From: Planctomycetota bacterium | GTDB taxonomy: Bacteria > Planctomycetota > SZUA-567 > JAFGNG01 | Assembly (NCBI GenBank): GCA_016927125.1 | Contig: JAFGNG010000068.1 | Coordinates: forward strand, 1 to 23,762 | Direction: 5' to 3' | DNA length: 23,762 nt | Shown: piece after piece, positions 1 to 8,267 of the stretch | Layout of the letters: the number at the start of each line of letters is the position of its first letter | How positions within the stretch are numbered: position 1 is the stretch's first letter | Notes under the pieces: model-generated | Database searches by the model: none | What the model saw: the letters and a program-made list of their open reading frames with translations, nothing else | Told to the model about the DNA's origin: nothing | Made by a program: the position numbers and the translations under genes

Positions 1-508
1 CCTTGAGGGGGAGGGGGATGCTGGGCGCGGCGGCGGTAACAATAATGCGGTCAAAGGGCGCTTCCTCCGGCACGCCAACCGTACCATCACCCACAAAAAA
101 CTCCACGTTCGCATCCAATTCCAGCTCTTGCAGGATAGTTGAAGCCCGCTCGGTCAGGTCTTCATGGCGTTCAATTGTATATACCTGGCAGCCGAGAACG
201 GCGAGGATCGCGGTCTGGTAGCCGCTGCCGGTGCCAACCTCCAGAACCCGCATACCCTCGCTAACCCTAAGCTCTTGTGTCATATAAGCCACTACATAGG
301 GTTGGCTGATAGTCTGCCCGCAGCCGATATGCACCGGATGGTCGGCGTAGGCCTGGCCGTGGTAGCTGGCATCAATGAATTTATGGCGTTCAACCGCCAG
401 AAAGGCCTCCAGGACGCGTTCATCCACAATATCCCGCGCTTGAAGCTGGTTTTTGACCATTTCTGCGCGTTGAGTCTCAAAATCTGTGTTTTTTTTAAAC
501 CAGCTCAT
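1..508 (-). CDS. pcm: Protein-L-isoaspartate O-methyltransferase, 3' end cut by window edge
   Basis: The enzyme uses S-adenosylmethionine to methylate isoaspartyl residues in aged proteins so that they can be repaired, and acts in the cytosol. I translated the minus strand from the ATG at 508-506. It gives 169 residues without a stop before the window ends. Family proteins are about 210-220 residues, so roughly 50 C-terminal residues lie outside. Visible hallmarks are CGQTISQPYVVAYM (residues 63-76), the SAM-binding loop VLEVGTGSGYQTAIL (88-102), GDGTVG (140-145) and DRIIVTAAAP (153-162). The Shine-Dalgarno sequence is weak (AGG nine bases before the ATG). Only 18 bases separate it from the stop of the exported TPR protein upstream, so it is probably the distal gene of that operon. 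The family call is secure; only the C-terminus is unseen. Confidence 0.93.
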   Translation of the reverse strand, partial: MSWFKKNTDFETQRAEMVKNQLQARDIVDERVLEAFLAVERHKFIDASYHGQAYADHPVHIGCGQTISQPYVVAYMTQELRVSEGMRVLEVGTGSGYQTAILAVLGCQVYTIERHEDLTERASTILQELELDANVEFFVGDGTVGVPEEAPFDRIIVTAAAPSIPLPLK

Positions 509-526
509 GGGATAATGCCTGATATA

Positions 527-2434
527 TCATTCTGCTTGCTGTTTTGTATTTTCCGCAATGCCATGCCGTTTCTCAATGGCTTTTATGGCTTTTTCCGCTA
601 AACGCACAACTAAGGGATCTTCGTTAACTAATAAAGCTTGCAAAACTGGAATTGCATCAGGTCGGCCGATTTCTTCGCATTTCACAATTGCTTTATATTC
701 ATGCAAATATAGAAAATCTCCTTGGCCCGGCCATTCTTCATCCTGTCCTTCAGCCATATCCTGATTAGCTTCTTGGGAATTTTTTATAAAATTCAAATTC
801 TTCAGAACATCTTCTTGTTCATCCTCAGCGTTTAAAACTGAATTCCAAGCAGCGCGTTGCGCAAGCATTTGCCCGGGATAATCTATGGCGCTTAGAGCTT
901 TTTTAAAGCTTTGAATTGGAATTTCAAAGAGTGCAATTGTATTAGCATTAAAAGATTGGTTTTGATAAGCACTTCGAACCAGCTTCTCTCGGGTTCTCAA
1001 ACATTCTTTCCTCAGCGCTTGGTTCCCAGTTTTCTCAGCATGGCTCTGTCGTCTTTCAGCAATTTCACTTTCAAAGGAATCTGAAACCAGAATTGTAAGT
1101 AAGCTGTTATTATCCTGTTTCACTTTTTTGATAAAGATATTCAAATCTGCACAAAGGTTGATAAAGTCATCAGCATTCCCAGTTTTCATTAACTGGTTTA
1201 AATTCATACATGCGCGCCTGAAAGCGTTTGCAATGATTGGCATGGAATTAAAAGGATTGTAGCCGTCTTTAGTTAAGGCGCCAAACCTCTTCCATGACTC
1301 GGCAAGTTGAGCTTCCCGCTTATAATTATTATAACTCTTGAATTCGCTCTTTTGAACTGCGTCATGAAGAATTTTCAGCTCGTTCTCACTAAGCGCGGGT
1401 CTTTCAACTTCCTCTTTGATTTTTAGGAGATCTAAAAATGTGTTTTCAGGATCGTGAGCCTGGATTTCTGCCAGCTTTTTATTGAATACCTGCAACTCAC
1501 GCTCAGAAAGATCATCTATGTCTGTAGACTTGAATAAAAAGGCAATTACCTGTAATTCCTGGTGGTTTGGAAAGCTTTCAGCAAGGGATTGCATTAAACG
1601 GGGCTTATATCTGCTCAGCAGCAATGCCAGGGTGATCTTTTCCTCCACGTCCTCGCTGGCGGTATAATCCTCCATCAGTCCCACATATTTATTAAGGGTG
1701 AATAACACTGACAGCTCTTTGGTCTTTCGGATAATCGGATCATGGCTCATCGGAGTGACAAAAAGATCTGATAAATCGATTGAAAACGACTCGGTTTCCT
1801 GCTTTTCTGTTTCAGGTTTGTAGAACTGCGGCCGAACATTTTTATATGCATAATCGTAAGCCCTGATTAGTTCTGTGATATCAGGGTTGACTCTGCCAAA
1901 TAGCTGTCTGCAAGTCTCTGTAAGCAGGATAGCGCTATTGCATTTTGGCTCTAATGCTACGACTTCTTTGAATTTGACTGAGGCCTCATAGAAAGCATCA
2001 TTTTCAAAATCAATACAGGCAAGGAAATAAAGAGGGAAGGGTTGTTCAGTTTCGACCAGGGACTCTTTGAGTAGCTCTTCCGCTTCAGCATACTTGCCTT
2101 CAGCATAAGCATAAAGACCCTGAATATCTTTTTCCGAGACTGGTATGCTGTCATCTAAATTATCATTCTTCAGAATATCCAAGGCTTTAATTAATCCCAT
2201 AGGTTCTGTCGCATTTTTATTCTCTGGATCATCGCCAGCATCAATGACAAGCTGCTTAAATTTTTCCTGTACCTCAGTAATTTTTGAATTGAGTACTTGT
2301 TGTGCAATTTCTGCAGCAATTTTACTTTCTTCTAATAGATTCCCCTCTGCTTGCCTGGATTCTGCTGCGTTTAGAGTAAAGATGCTGAAAACAACAAAGA
2401 GCATAAGTCCTATGATGAAAATTCGGTTTCGCAT
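527..2434 (-). CDS. Large exported TPR-containing protein of unknown function
   Basis: About 635 residues of unknown function. The N-terminus is a Sec signal peptide: two basic residues, a hydrophobic run to about residue 20, then LNAA before the mature part. Residues about 105-170 look like two TPR units (EGKYAEAEELLKESL, then DAFYEASVKFKEVVALEP). The last 50 residues (AIPVLQALLVNEDPLVVRLAEKAIKAI) read like one HEAT-type repeat. The long middle is helical, charged and without a motif I recognise. Two adjacent ATG codons are possible. The second (2434-2432) is six bases from AAGGAG and the first only three, so I prefer the second. Sampled stretches are visibly lower in G+C than the genes on either side. 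It lies between a glycosyltransferase and pcm in a tightly packed run. A role as a periplasmic scaffold would be a guess. Confidence 0.85.
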   Translation of the reverse strand: MRNRIFIIGLMLFVVFSIFTLNAAESRQAEGNLLEESKIAAEIAQQVLNSKITEVQEKFKQLVIDAGDDPENKNATEPMGLIKALDILKNDNLDDSIPVSEKDIQGLYAYAEGKYAEAEELLKESLVETEQPFPLYFLACIDFENDAFYEASVKFKEVVALEPKCNSAILLTETCRQLFGRVNPDITELIRAYDYAYKNVRPQFYKPETEKQETESFSIDLSDLFVTPMSHDPIIRKTKELSVLFTLNKYVGLMEDYTASEDVEEKITLALLLSRYKPRLMQSLAESFPNHQELQVIAFLFKSTDIDDLSERELQVFNKKLAEIQAHDPENTFLDLLKIKEEVERPALSENELKILHDAVQKSEFKSYNNYKREAQLAESWKRFGALTKDGYNPFNSMPIIANAFRRACMNLNQLMKTGNADDFINLCADLNIFIKKVKQDNNSLLTILVSDSFESEIAERRQSHAEKTGNQALRKECLRTREKLVRSAYQNQSFNANTIALFEIPIQSFKKALSAIDYPGQMLAQRAAWNSVLNAEDEQEDVLKNLNFIKNSQEANQDMAEGQDEEWPGQGDFLYLHEYKAIVKCEEIGRPDAIPVLQALLVNEDPLVVRLAEKAIKAIEKRHGIAENTKQQAE

Positions 2435-2474
2435 CATTTGCTCCTTGAGTGGAATTGATTAATGATAAGAAATA

Positions 2475-3161
2475 TTATTTCACCTTCTGGGGGCGTTTTT
2501 CAAGGAGTTTGCGGCCTACCATGTAGAAGAAGCGGATAGTATCACGGCAGGGTTGGATCTTGCTGGCCTCATCACCGTAGACTGTGCTGATATAGACAGA
2601 GCGGATCTCGAAGCCCATCCGCCCGGCCTGGATCAGCATCTCGCTCTCAAAATCGAAGCCAATGGACTTGACCCTCGGCGCAATTGCCTTCCAGACCTCG
2701 GTGCTGATGAGTCTGTAGCCGTTCTGGGTGTCTGGAATTGCATTTTTAGCAAGTTTCGAGACCAGCCATGACATAAAAAGGTTGGTGTTTTTCCTGAGCC
2801 ACGGCATCTTTTCCAGGTCATCCATGCGATTACCGACAATGACATCCGCGCCCTCCTGCCATTCAGCCAAGAAGGGGGGCATCTCCTCCGGCAGGTGCTG
2901 GCCATCAGCATCGAGGGTAATTGCGGCGGAATAGCCGTTCACCAGCGCCCAATCTAGCCCATCGCGGAGGGATTGCCCCTTGCCCGCGTTCTGGGCGTGG
3001 AACAGCACCATTGCGCCAGCCTGTCTGGCTACATGAGTAGTATTATCCTGCGAGCCATCATCAACCACAAGGACAGTATCGACATGCAAGAGCGCACCCT
3101 CGATTACCGGGGTAATGCGGGCAGCTTCATTATAAGCGGGGATGACGGCGCAAACCTTCAC
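2475..3161 (-). CDS. Family 2 glycosyltransferase (DPM1/polyprenyl-phosphate sugar transferase-like)
   Basis: A GT-A fold transferase of 228 residues that most likely moves a sugar from a nucleotide donor to a polyprenyl phosphate or a glycolipid at the inner face of the membrane. Motifs in order: AVIPAYNEAARI (5-16), the nucleotide-binding VVDDGSQDNT (32-41), NAGKGQSLRDGL (58-69), the metal-binding DADGQH (84-89), and DTQNGYRL (144-151), which is typical of the dolichyl-phosphate mannose synthase-like branch. There is no C-terminal membrane domain. The start is GTG, six bases after AAAGGA. It lies 20 bases after the acyltransferase gene, so the two are probably translated from one message and may act on the same lipid. 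Donor and acceptor cannot be read from the sequence. Confidence 0.88.
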   Translation of the reverse strand: MKVCAVIPAYNEAARITPVIEGALLHVDTVLVVDDGSQDNTTHVARQAGAMVLFHAQNAGKGQSLRDGLDWALVNGYSAAITLDADGQHLPEEMPPFLAEWQEGADVIVGNRMDDLEKMPWLRKNTNLFMSWLVSKLAKNAIPDTQNGYRLISTEVWKAIAPRVKSIGFDFESEMLIQAGRMGFEIRSVYISTVYGDEASKIQPCRDTIRFFYMVGRKLLEKRPQKVK

Positions 3162-3181
3162 AGGAATTCCTTTAGCTATTA

Positions 3182-4132
3182 TTAATTTACTTTATCCATG
3201 ATCCCCAGAGGCGTCCAAGTTTCTTCCCAGACGCGGTAAAAAACCGTCCATTCCTCGGGGTGCCAACGGATGGCTTCCTCCACCTTCTTGGCATACCCCT
3301 GAATCATGGTATGCACCTTTTCATCTTTCGTCCCGGATGCAGGCACCGGGATTGGCGGCTCGAAGGTGACAGTGAAATTATCATTCGTCCGCCGCAGGAC
3401 AAAACCGGGGATGATCGGCGCACCGGTCGCAATGGCGAAGCGCGCCGGACCCTGGGGAAAGCAGCAGGGTTTACCGAAAAAATCGATGGTAACGCCATGC
3501 TGGGAGGGATCCCGGTCGCCGAGGATACAGACAATCTCGTTGCGCTTGAGCGCCCGCATCACTTGCAAGGGGGCATCCTGAGTAGGGATAACGTTAATGT
3601 CCATATGCGCGCGTTCGCGGACAAAGAGGTCGTTCGCCTTGGCATAGGTATGCGGCTCGGTGACAACATTTACAGTATAACCGACATATTTCCGCATGGC
3701 TGCCGCGCCCATCTCCCAGTTGGAAAGGTGGGCTGAAAGAATAATACAGCCCTTGCCGGCAGCCAGCGCGGCATCGATATACTCCTTGCCCCGGATGGCG
3801 GTATGAACTTCAAAAAACCGTTTGTCAAAAAGCCGGAAGCGGAAGAATTCCGCCAGGTATTTGCCGAAGTTGCGGAAGATCCAGCGGGTTTCATAGGCAA
3901 TGCGTTTTTCAGAGGCGCCGGGAAGAATCTGGCGCAGGTTAGCCTTGACCGCATCTCTGCCATGTTTGTCCACCGCCCAGTTGATATCCGCCAGCCGGAG
4001 CGCCACCCAATAGAGAAAGCGTATCGGCAGGGTAAGGGAGAGGCAGATAATCCCCTTGTAACTGAGATATTTAAGATATCTTTTCATAGCAATATAAAAT
4101 CCCAACCAGGATTGTGGTTTCAAGAAGTCCAA
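3182..4132 (-). CDS. LpxL/HtrB-family lysophospholipid/lipid A acyltransferase
   Basis: Member of the LPLAT superfamily, which transfers an acyl chain to lipid A or a related lipid at the cytoplasmic membrane. A hydrophobic N-terminal segment (about residues 27-50) would anchor it. The catalytic HX4E motif is HLSNWE (H135, E140, counting from the TTG). It is followed by GDRD (205-208), DFFGKP (217-222) and GPARFAIATGAPIIP (228-242), all typical of the family. Length 316 fits. The start is uncertain: the TTG at 4132 has no good Shine-Dalgarno sequence, and the ATG at 4087, giving 301 residues, is equally plausible because the family homology begins near there. The gene ends with three consecutive in-frame stops (TAA TAA TAG). 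The glycosyltransferase next door suggests a glycolipid pathway. The exact acyl acceptor is unknown. Confidence 0.9.
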   Translation of the reverse strand: MDFLKPQSWLGFYIAMKRYLKYLSYKGIICLSLTLPIRFLYWVALRLADINWAVDKHGRDAVKANLRQILPGASEKRIAYETRWIFRNFGKYLAEFFRFRLFDKRFFEVHTAIRGKEYIDAALAAGKGCIILSAHLSNWEMGAAAMRKYVGYTVNVVTEPHTYAKANDLFVRERAHMDINVIPTQDAPLQVMRALKRNEIVCILGDRDPSQHGVTIDFFGKPCCFPQGPARFAIATGAPIIPGFVLRRTNDNFTVTFEPPIPVPASGTKDEKVHTMIQGYAKKVEEAIRWHPEEWTVFYRVWEETWTPLGIMDKVN

Positions 4133-4165
4133 TATTAGATATCTTTGTTTGCGCTCGATCTGCCC

Positions 4166-5203
4166 TCAATTACCAGACCGCGGCTGCCAGGCAGTATCCC
4201 CGGAGTAATCCTCATTATCCATGTCGCTGCTATTGTCCCGATGGGACAGCTCTTCCTCGGAATACAATTCCTTGAGGTACTTCGCCAGAACCTGCACCGT
4301 GGGACCGTAGCGGTCATGATACATGTAATATTCCAGATCATAACCCAGTTCAGTCGCATCCTGATAACGTTTTTTCAAGCTCCTCTGGAGAGATTTTATC
4401 AAAATATTGACCACCTCCTCGGGAATATCTTTGCGGTATTCGCGGGGATCGGGGATCGGGTGGGTCTTGACCCGTTCCAGGGTTTCATTGACATCATCCA
4501 CCTCAAAGGGGTTGATATCCGTTAAGAGTTCGTACAGGACAATCCCGAGGCTGAAGATATCGCTGCGAGCGTCGGTAACCTGGTAGTCGGCCTGCTCCGG
4601 GCTCATGAATTCCACCTTGCCCATCAGGACCTCGCCTTCCTGCTGGTCCATGAAGTTCCTCGCCTTGGCCACGCCGAAATCGGTCAAGCGGACGGTTCCT
4701 TCCTTGCTGATCAGGATATTCTTTGGAGAAACGTCACGATGGACAATCCCCAGCGGGGTGCCGTCCTCACCGCATTTAGCGTGCGCGTATTCCAGCCCCC
4801 GGCAGATCCGCGACGCAATAAAGCAACCCATTTCAATCGGCACCGGGCGACCACACTCGCGGTGGCGCAGCAGGAAACTTTCCAAGTTGATGCCGTCCAT
4901 GTATTCCATGGCGATGTAGTACATGCCGTTGATATCACGGCCGAGCTGGTAGATCTGCACAATGTTTTCGTGGACAAGGTTGGCGACGAGCTTGGCCTCG
5001 CCGATAAACATGTCGACGAACTCTTTGTTGTCGGAATACTTGGGCAGAATGGCCTTGATTACCATGGTCTTGACAAAACCCTCAGCGCCGTACTGTTGGG
5101 CCTCGTAGATGGTCCCCATGCCGCCCTGGGCAATCTTGCGCATCAAGCGGTAATTATTGGCGCCCCGAATGATTCCGTAATCTTTGCCGCGATTGTTGTT
5201 CAT
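4166..5203 (-). CDS. Cytoplasmic Hanks-type Ser/Thr protein kinase
   Basis: A eukaryotic-like protein kinase that would phosphorylate Ser/Thr residues of unknown targets. Counting from an upstream in-frame ATG at 5209: glycine loop IAQGGMGTIYEA (26-37), ATP lysine K52 (VIKAI), helix-C glutamate E71, catalytic loop HRDVSPKN (157-164), metal-binding DFG (177-179), activation segment end MSPEQ (202-206) and D217. All core residues are present, but the usual lysine two residues after the catalytic Asp (HRDLKP) is Ser here. The C-terminus is short, acidic and soluble: no membrane helix, PASTA or other sensor domain. I start at 5203 because AAAGGA is seven bases upstream, versus one base for the ATG at 5209. 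It is the second gene of the operon, after a metallophosphoesterase. Confidence 0.95.
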   Translation of the reverse strand: MNNNRGKDYGIIRGANNYRLMRKIAQGGMGTIYEAQQYGAEGFVKTMVIKAILPKYSDNKEFVDMFIGEAKLVANLVHENIVQIYQLGRDINGMYYIAMEYMDGINLESFLLRHRECGRPVPIEMGCFIASRICRGLEYAHAKCGEDGTPLGIVHRDVSPKNILISKEGTVRLTDFGVAKARNFMDQQEGEVLMGKVEFMSPEQADYQVTDARSDIFSLGIVLYELLTDINPFEVDDVNETLERVKTHPIPDPREYRKDIPEEVVNILIKSLQRSLKKRYQDATELGYDLEYYMYHDRYGPTVQVLAKYLKELYSEEELSHRDNSSDMDNEDYSGDTAWQPRSGN

Positions 5204-5263
5204 GCACATATCCTTTGATGTCGATCCAGATAAGGCTTAGAAAGTTTATCCTAATAAAAAATT

Positions 5264-6025
5264 TTATCGGCCTTCCCGTAAACGTTCGCCGGAACGGCTG
5301 TCAAGGTTTTCATTGGCTTCGAACTTGGCGATCACCGCTTCCACATCATATGCCACGCGGTGAAAGGTAACGCCATCGTCGGTAACGGTGGCATAACAGG
5401 AGCGGGGATCGCGGTCCCGGGGCTGTCCGACGGAGGAAACATTGATAATCAATTTTTCATCGGGCTCAAATTCGTAGGACATGCCGATTTCTTCGGGGGT
5501 GTAAAAGCGCGGCTCCTCGGTAATAATGCCGGGGCGGTGCGTATGGCCGACGTAGACATTGCGCGCAATCATGGCCATAATAGAAAAAATCTTCTCTTTC
5601 GCGTAATGCGCATCATCCGAGAGAATATATTCAAAGATATTGTCTCTCGGAGAGGCATGCACCAGGAGATCCTTGCCAAGCATGTGGCGTTCCGGCAGGC
5701 TTTTCAGCCAGTCCCACCTTTCTTGCTTGCGCCCGTCGGGAAGCAATCCCGGCTCCATTATTCTGCGGGTATATTCTATGGAGCCGGCGGCAATCCGGTT
5801 AAAACCCAGCGGGGCATTTAAGAGGGCATGATCATGATTTCCCAGGAGGGTAGTTTTGCACCTGAGGCTAAGAAGATCGGCACATTCCTCTGGATTTGGC
5901 CCGTATCCGACGACATCTCCCAGGCAGATAACCTCTTCCACATCTCCCTGCTCATCAATATGGGCAAAGACAGCTTCCAGAGCTTCAAGATTACCATGGA
6001 TGTCGGAGATCAGGGCTATTTTCAC
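5264..6025 (-). CDS. Calcineurin-like metallophosphoesterase
   Basis: A 253-residue dinuclear-metal phosphoesterase. The metal ligands are easy to see: SDIHGN (7-12, D8/H10), GDVVGYGPNPEEC (36-48, D37), GNHDHA (62-67, N63/H64), VHASPRDN (122-129, H123) and GHTHRPG (160-166, H161/H163). This is the YfcE/diadenosine-tetraphosphatase-like type. The substrate could be a nucleotide, a small phosphoester or a phosphoprotein. The start is GTG, seven bases after AAAGG. A strong promoter-like sequence ends only about 18 bases before the start codon, making this the probable first gene of the run to pcm. Its direct neighbour is a Ser/Thr kinase, so a phosphatase role against the kinase is possible but not shown by the sequence. 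Confidence 0.92.
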   Translation of the reverse strand: MKIALISDIHGNLEALEAVFAHIDEQGDVEEVICLGDVVGYGPNPEECADLLSLRCKTTLLGNHDHALLNAPLGFNRIAAGSIEYTRRIMEPGLLPDGRKQERWDWLKSLPERHMLGKDLLVHASPRDNIFEYILSDDAHYAKEKIFSIMAMIARNVYVGHTHRPGIITEEPRFYTPEEIGMSYEFEPDEKLIINVSSVGQPRDRDPRSCYATVTDDGVTFHRVAYDVEAVIAKFEANENLDSRSGERLREGR

Positions 6026-6043
6026 AAAACTGCCTTTCCAGGG

Positions 6044-6071
6044 ATAATACTATTGATAAAACATTTCTCAA
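6044..6071 (-). promoter_or_regulatory. Sigma-70-like promoter for the metallophosphoesterase-kinase-pcm operon
   Basis: On the minus strand TTGAGA (6071-6066, five of six consensus bases) is followed after 16 bases by TATTAT (6049-6044, five of six). Transcription would start near 6037, giving a leader of about 12 bases that only just includes the ribosome binding site. The leader is short, so either the start point shifts slightly or a second promoter exists upstream. Confidence 0.55.
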
Positions 6072-6177
6072 AGAGATTTTAATGACCAGTAATCGGCTGG
6101 AATGCCAAGAATATGAAAACTTAAATTGATTCTGTAAAAAAATCAAGTGAAAAGGACAGGGGATTGCTGAGGCGGGT

Positions 6178-7143
6178 TCATCCCTTGTAGATATTGGTTT
6201 CCAGCATCCAGGAACGCTCCGTCCAATTGCTGCCGAGATTGGTGTCATTCGCGATCATGGAATTAGCAGCATAAACCTTGGCATCGAGGTTATCGATATG
6301 GTGCAAGGCCAGGGCCTCGGGAGTCTTCGGCAATACCGGGGAGCCATACTCATACCTGCCGTGGTGGGAAAGAATGAGGTGGTAGATCAGCGCTCGCTTT
6401 TCGCGCGGGAAATCAAGCAGGCTGGCCAGGCGGTCCTCGATCATCAGCACCCCTTGGATCAAATGCCCCATCAGGCTGCCTTCGTCGGTATACTCGATGG
6501 TTACCCCGGCTTGCATTTCTTCGACCTTGCCGAGATCGTGGAAGATTGCCCCGGTGATGAGGAGGTCCCGGTTGAGCTGCGGGGTCAGCTTACAATACTG
6601 CTCGCAGATTTTAAGCAGGCTGATCGTGTGTTCCAGTAATCCTCCGGCATATGCGTGGTGGTTGCCACGCGCGGCGGGGGCGCCCTGGAAGCGCTTGAGG
6701 AACTCCTCGTCATCAAAGAAGAGGTGGAGGAGGGCGGAGTAATCTGGATCCTCCACGCCGGCGATATACTGCTGCAGCTCCAGGGTAAGCTGGTCGACTT
6801 CACAGGGGGTCTGAACAATCAACTCGGAGAGATCGGCTTCACCCTCTTCCGCTGGTCGCAGGCGGATTATTTTAACTTGCAGGGTCCCCTGGTAAGACTC
6901 CACCACCCCGCGGACCTTCAGGACTTCTACATTGGCGATATCCTGGTACTGCTCCGCAATATCAATATACTTGTCCTCGGTCTTGCTCCAGGCATTGGCA
7001 GCAATACTGCCAGAGGCATCACCGAGGGTCAAGCGGATGTATTGCCCGCCCTTACGGGTTTCGCGCAAGCTGGAGTCCTTCCGGGCGTAGCAACCTTCAA
7101 CCTGCTGCCCCTCGAGTAATTCTTTGATCTTCTGGTGTTCCAT
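6178..7143 (-). CDS. YhaM-like 3'-5' exoribonuclease (OB-fold plus HD domain)
   Basis: Architecture matches YhaM/CBF1: an N-terminal OB-fold nucleic-acid-binding domain (about residues 10-100, containing IRLTLGDASGSIAANAWS) followed by an HD phosphohydrolase domain. HD residues are visible as GNHHAYAGGLLEHT, FHDLGKV and LILSHHG, and length (321-326) agrees with the family. These enzymes trim single-stranded RNA or DNA from the 3' end in a metal-dependent way. Two starts compete. GTG at 7158 has GGAG eight bases upstream. ATG at 7143 has GGAAGG seven bases upstream and begins nearer to the OB domain, so I use it. The heptose-kinase stop lies about 16-31 bases upstream, so the two genes are probably co-transcribed, although their functions are unrelated. 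Confidence 0.9.
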   Translation of the reverse strand: MEHQKIKELLEGQQVEGCYARKDSSLRETRKGGQYIRLTLGDASGSIAANAWSKTEDKYIDIAEQYQDIANVEVLKVRGVVESYQGTLQVKIIRLRPAEEGEADLSELIVQTPCEVDQLTLELQQYIAGVEDPDYSALLHLFFDDEEFLKRFQGAPAARGNHHAYAGGLLEHTISLLKICEQYCKLTPQLNRDLLITGAIFHDLGKVEEMQAGVTIEYTDEGSLMGHLIQGVLMIEDRLASLLDFPREKRALIYHLILSHHGRYEYGSPVLPKTPEALALHHIDNLDAKVYAANSMIANDTNLGSNWTERSWMLETNIYKG

Positions 7144-7174
7144 CTTTATGCCTTCCACATCGATTGCTCCGGGA

Positions 7175-8149
7175 TCAGGTATCCCAGTCCTCCTGGAGCG
7201 AGCTGATCAGTTCTTCCTTCATGACGGTGGCGGTGCCGACCTTGCCGACGGCAATCCCGGCGGCCCGATTGGCCAGCACTGAAGCCTCGTGTAAATTTAC
7301 TCCGGCTGCGAGGGCTAAGCTCAGGACCGCCACCACCGTGTCGCCCGCGCCGGTGACATCGTAGACCTGCCGGGCCCGCGCGGGAATTACGCTGGTAGCG
7401 CCCGCAGAGGTTTGCAATAGCATGCCTTCTCCGCCGCAGGTTATCAGGACATTTTCGGTGTATTGCTTAATAATCCCGGCAGCCGCTTCAAGCGGTGGAA
7501 AGGACTTGTGGCTGGTACCGGCTATCTCCGCCGCTTCCTTATGATTTGGCGTCATGAGATAAAAGCCCTGATAGAGCTCCCGCTTGCAGGGGTAGGGATC
7601 CACTATAACCTTAACCTTGCACTGGCGAAGCACTTCGACAACTTCGGCGGCGATCACGCCCTTGGCGTAATCGCTGATAATTACCAACCCCGCATCCGGG
7701 AGGCGTTTTTTCAGTTTAGCAAGCAAATCCTTCCGGGCTTTGCCGTTGATGGATTCCGGATCTTCCCAGTCCGCGCGCAAAAGCTGCTGGTTCTGGGCGA
7801 TGTAGCGCACCTTGGTGGTGGTAGGACGCTGGTCGGTGGTGAAATGAGTCTCAATCCCCACGTCCTGGCAGAGCGCCTGCAGGCTCTCGGCCCGGAGGTC
7901 CTTACCCACGCAGCCGAAGAGGGCGGCCTTGCCGCCAAGCTCGACAATATTACGGGCAACATTCGCCGCGCCGCCGGGAAGTTCGGATTCCTTTTCCACC
8001 AAGAGCACCGGCACCGGGGCTTCGGGGCTGACCCGGTCAACCGCTCCCCAGACATAGTGATCCAGCATGACATCGCCGATCACGATAATACTTTGCCCGG
8101 GAAAGGATGCAATCGCCCTGGCCAAGACCTTCTGCATTTTTGGATCCAT
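7175..8149 (-). CDS. rfaE1: D-glycero-beta-D-manno-heptose-7-phosphate kinase, stand-alone
   Basis: PfkB/ribokinase-fold kinase (also called hldA) that phosphorylates heptose 7-phosphate at C1 on the way to ADP-heptose for LPS inner core. Diagnostic segments are GDVMLDHYVWGAVDRVSPEAPVPV (from residue 25), PGGAANVARNI (58-68), ISDYAKGV (158-165), DPYP (184-187), MTPNHKEA (199-206) and the anion hole/catalytic base DVTGAGDT (264-271, D270). At 324 residues it lacks the C-terminal cytidylyltransferase half found in fused HldE, so a separate rfaE2/hldC-type protein must exist elsewhere. ATG start with AAGGG five to six bases upstream. The 118-base gap to the phosphatase gene upstream holds only weak promoter-like elements. 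Confidence 0.95.
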   Translation of the reverse strand: MDPKMQKVLARAIASFPGQSIIVIGDVMLDHYVWGAVDRVSPEAPVPVLLVEKESELPGGAANVARNIVELGGKAALFGCVGKDLRAESLQALCQDVGIETHFTTDQRPTTTKVRYIAQNQQLLRADWEDPESINGKARKDLLAKLKKRLPDAGLVIISDYAKGVIAAEVVEVLRQCKVKVIVDPYPCKRELYQGFYLMTPNHKEAAEIAGTSHKSFPPLEAAAGIIKQYTENVLITCGGEGMLLQTSAGATSVIPARARQVYDVTGAGDTVVAVLSLALAAGVNLHEASVLANRAAGIAVGKVGTATVMKEELISSLQEDWDT

Positions 8150-8267
8150 AATTCCCTTGCCTTGTCAAATACAGCCTCAAATAGAAAATTAAGTATACCT
8201 TGATATTATAGTATTTTGCCACAAGAAACCCTCTGGTTTTTTCTCGCAGCAAGTTATTGAATTCTAA

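Noticed and set aside
8150..8267. TATAAT and TATACT boxes upstream of the heptose kinase as a promoter
   Set aside because: No -35 hexamer of reasonable quality lies at 16-18 bases from either box.
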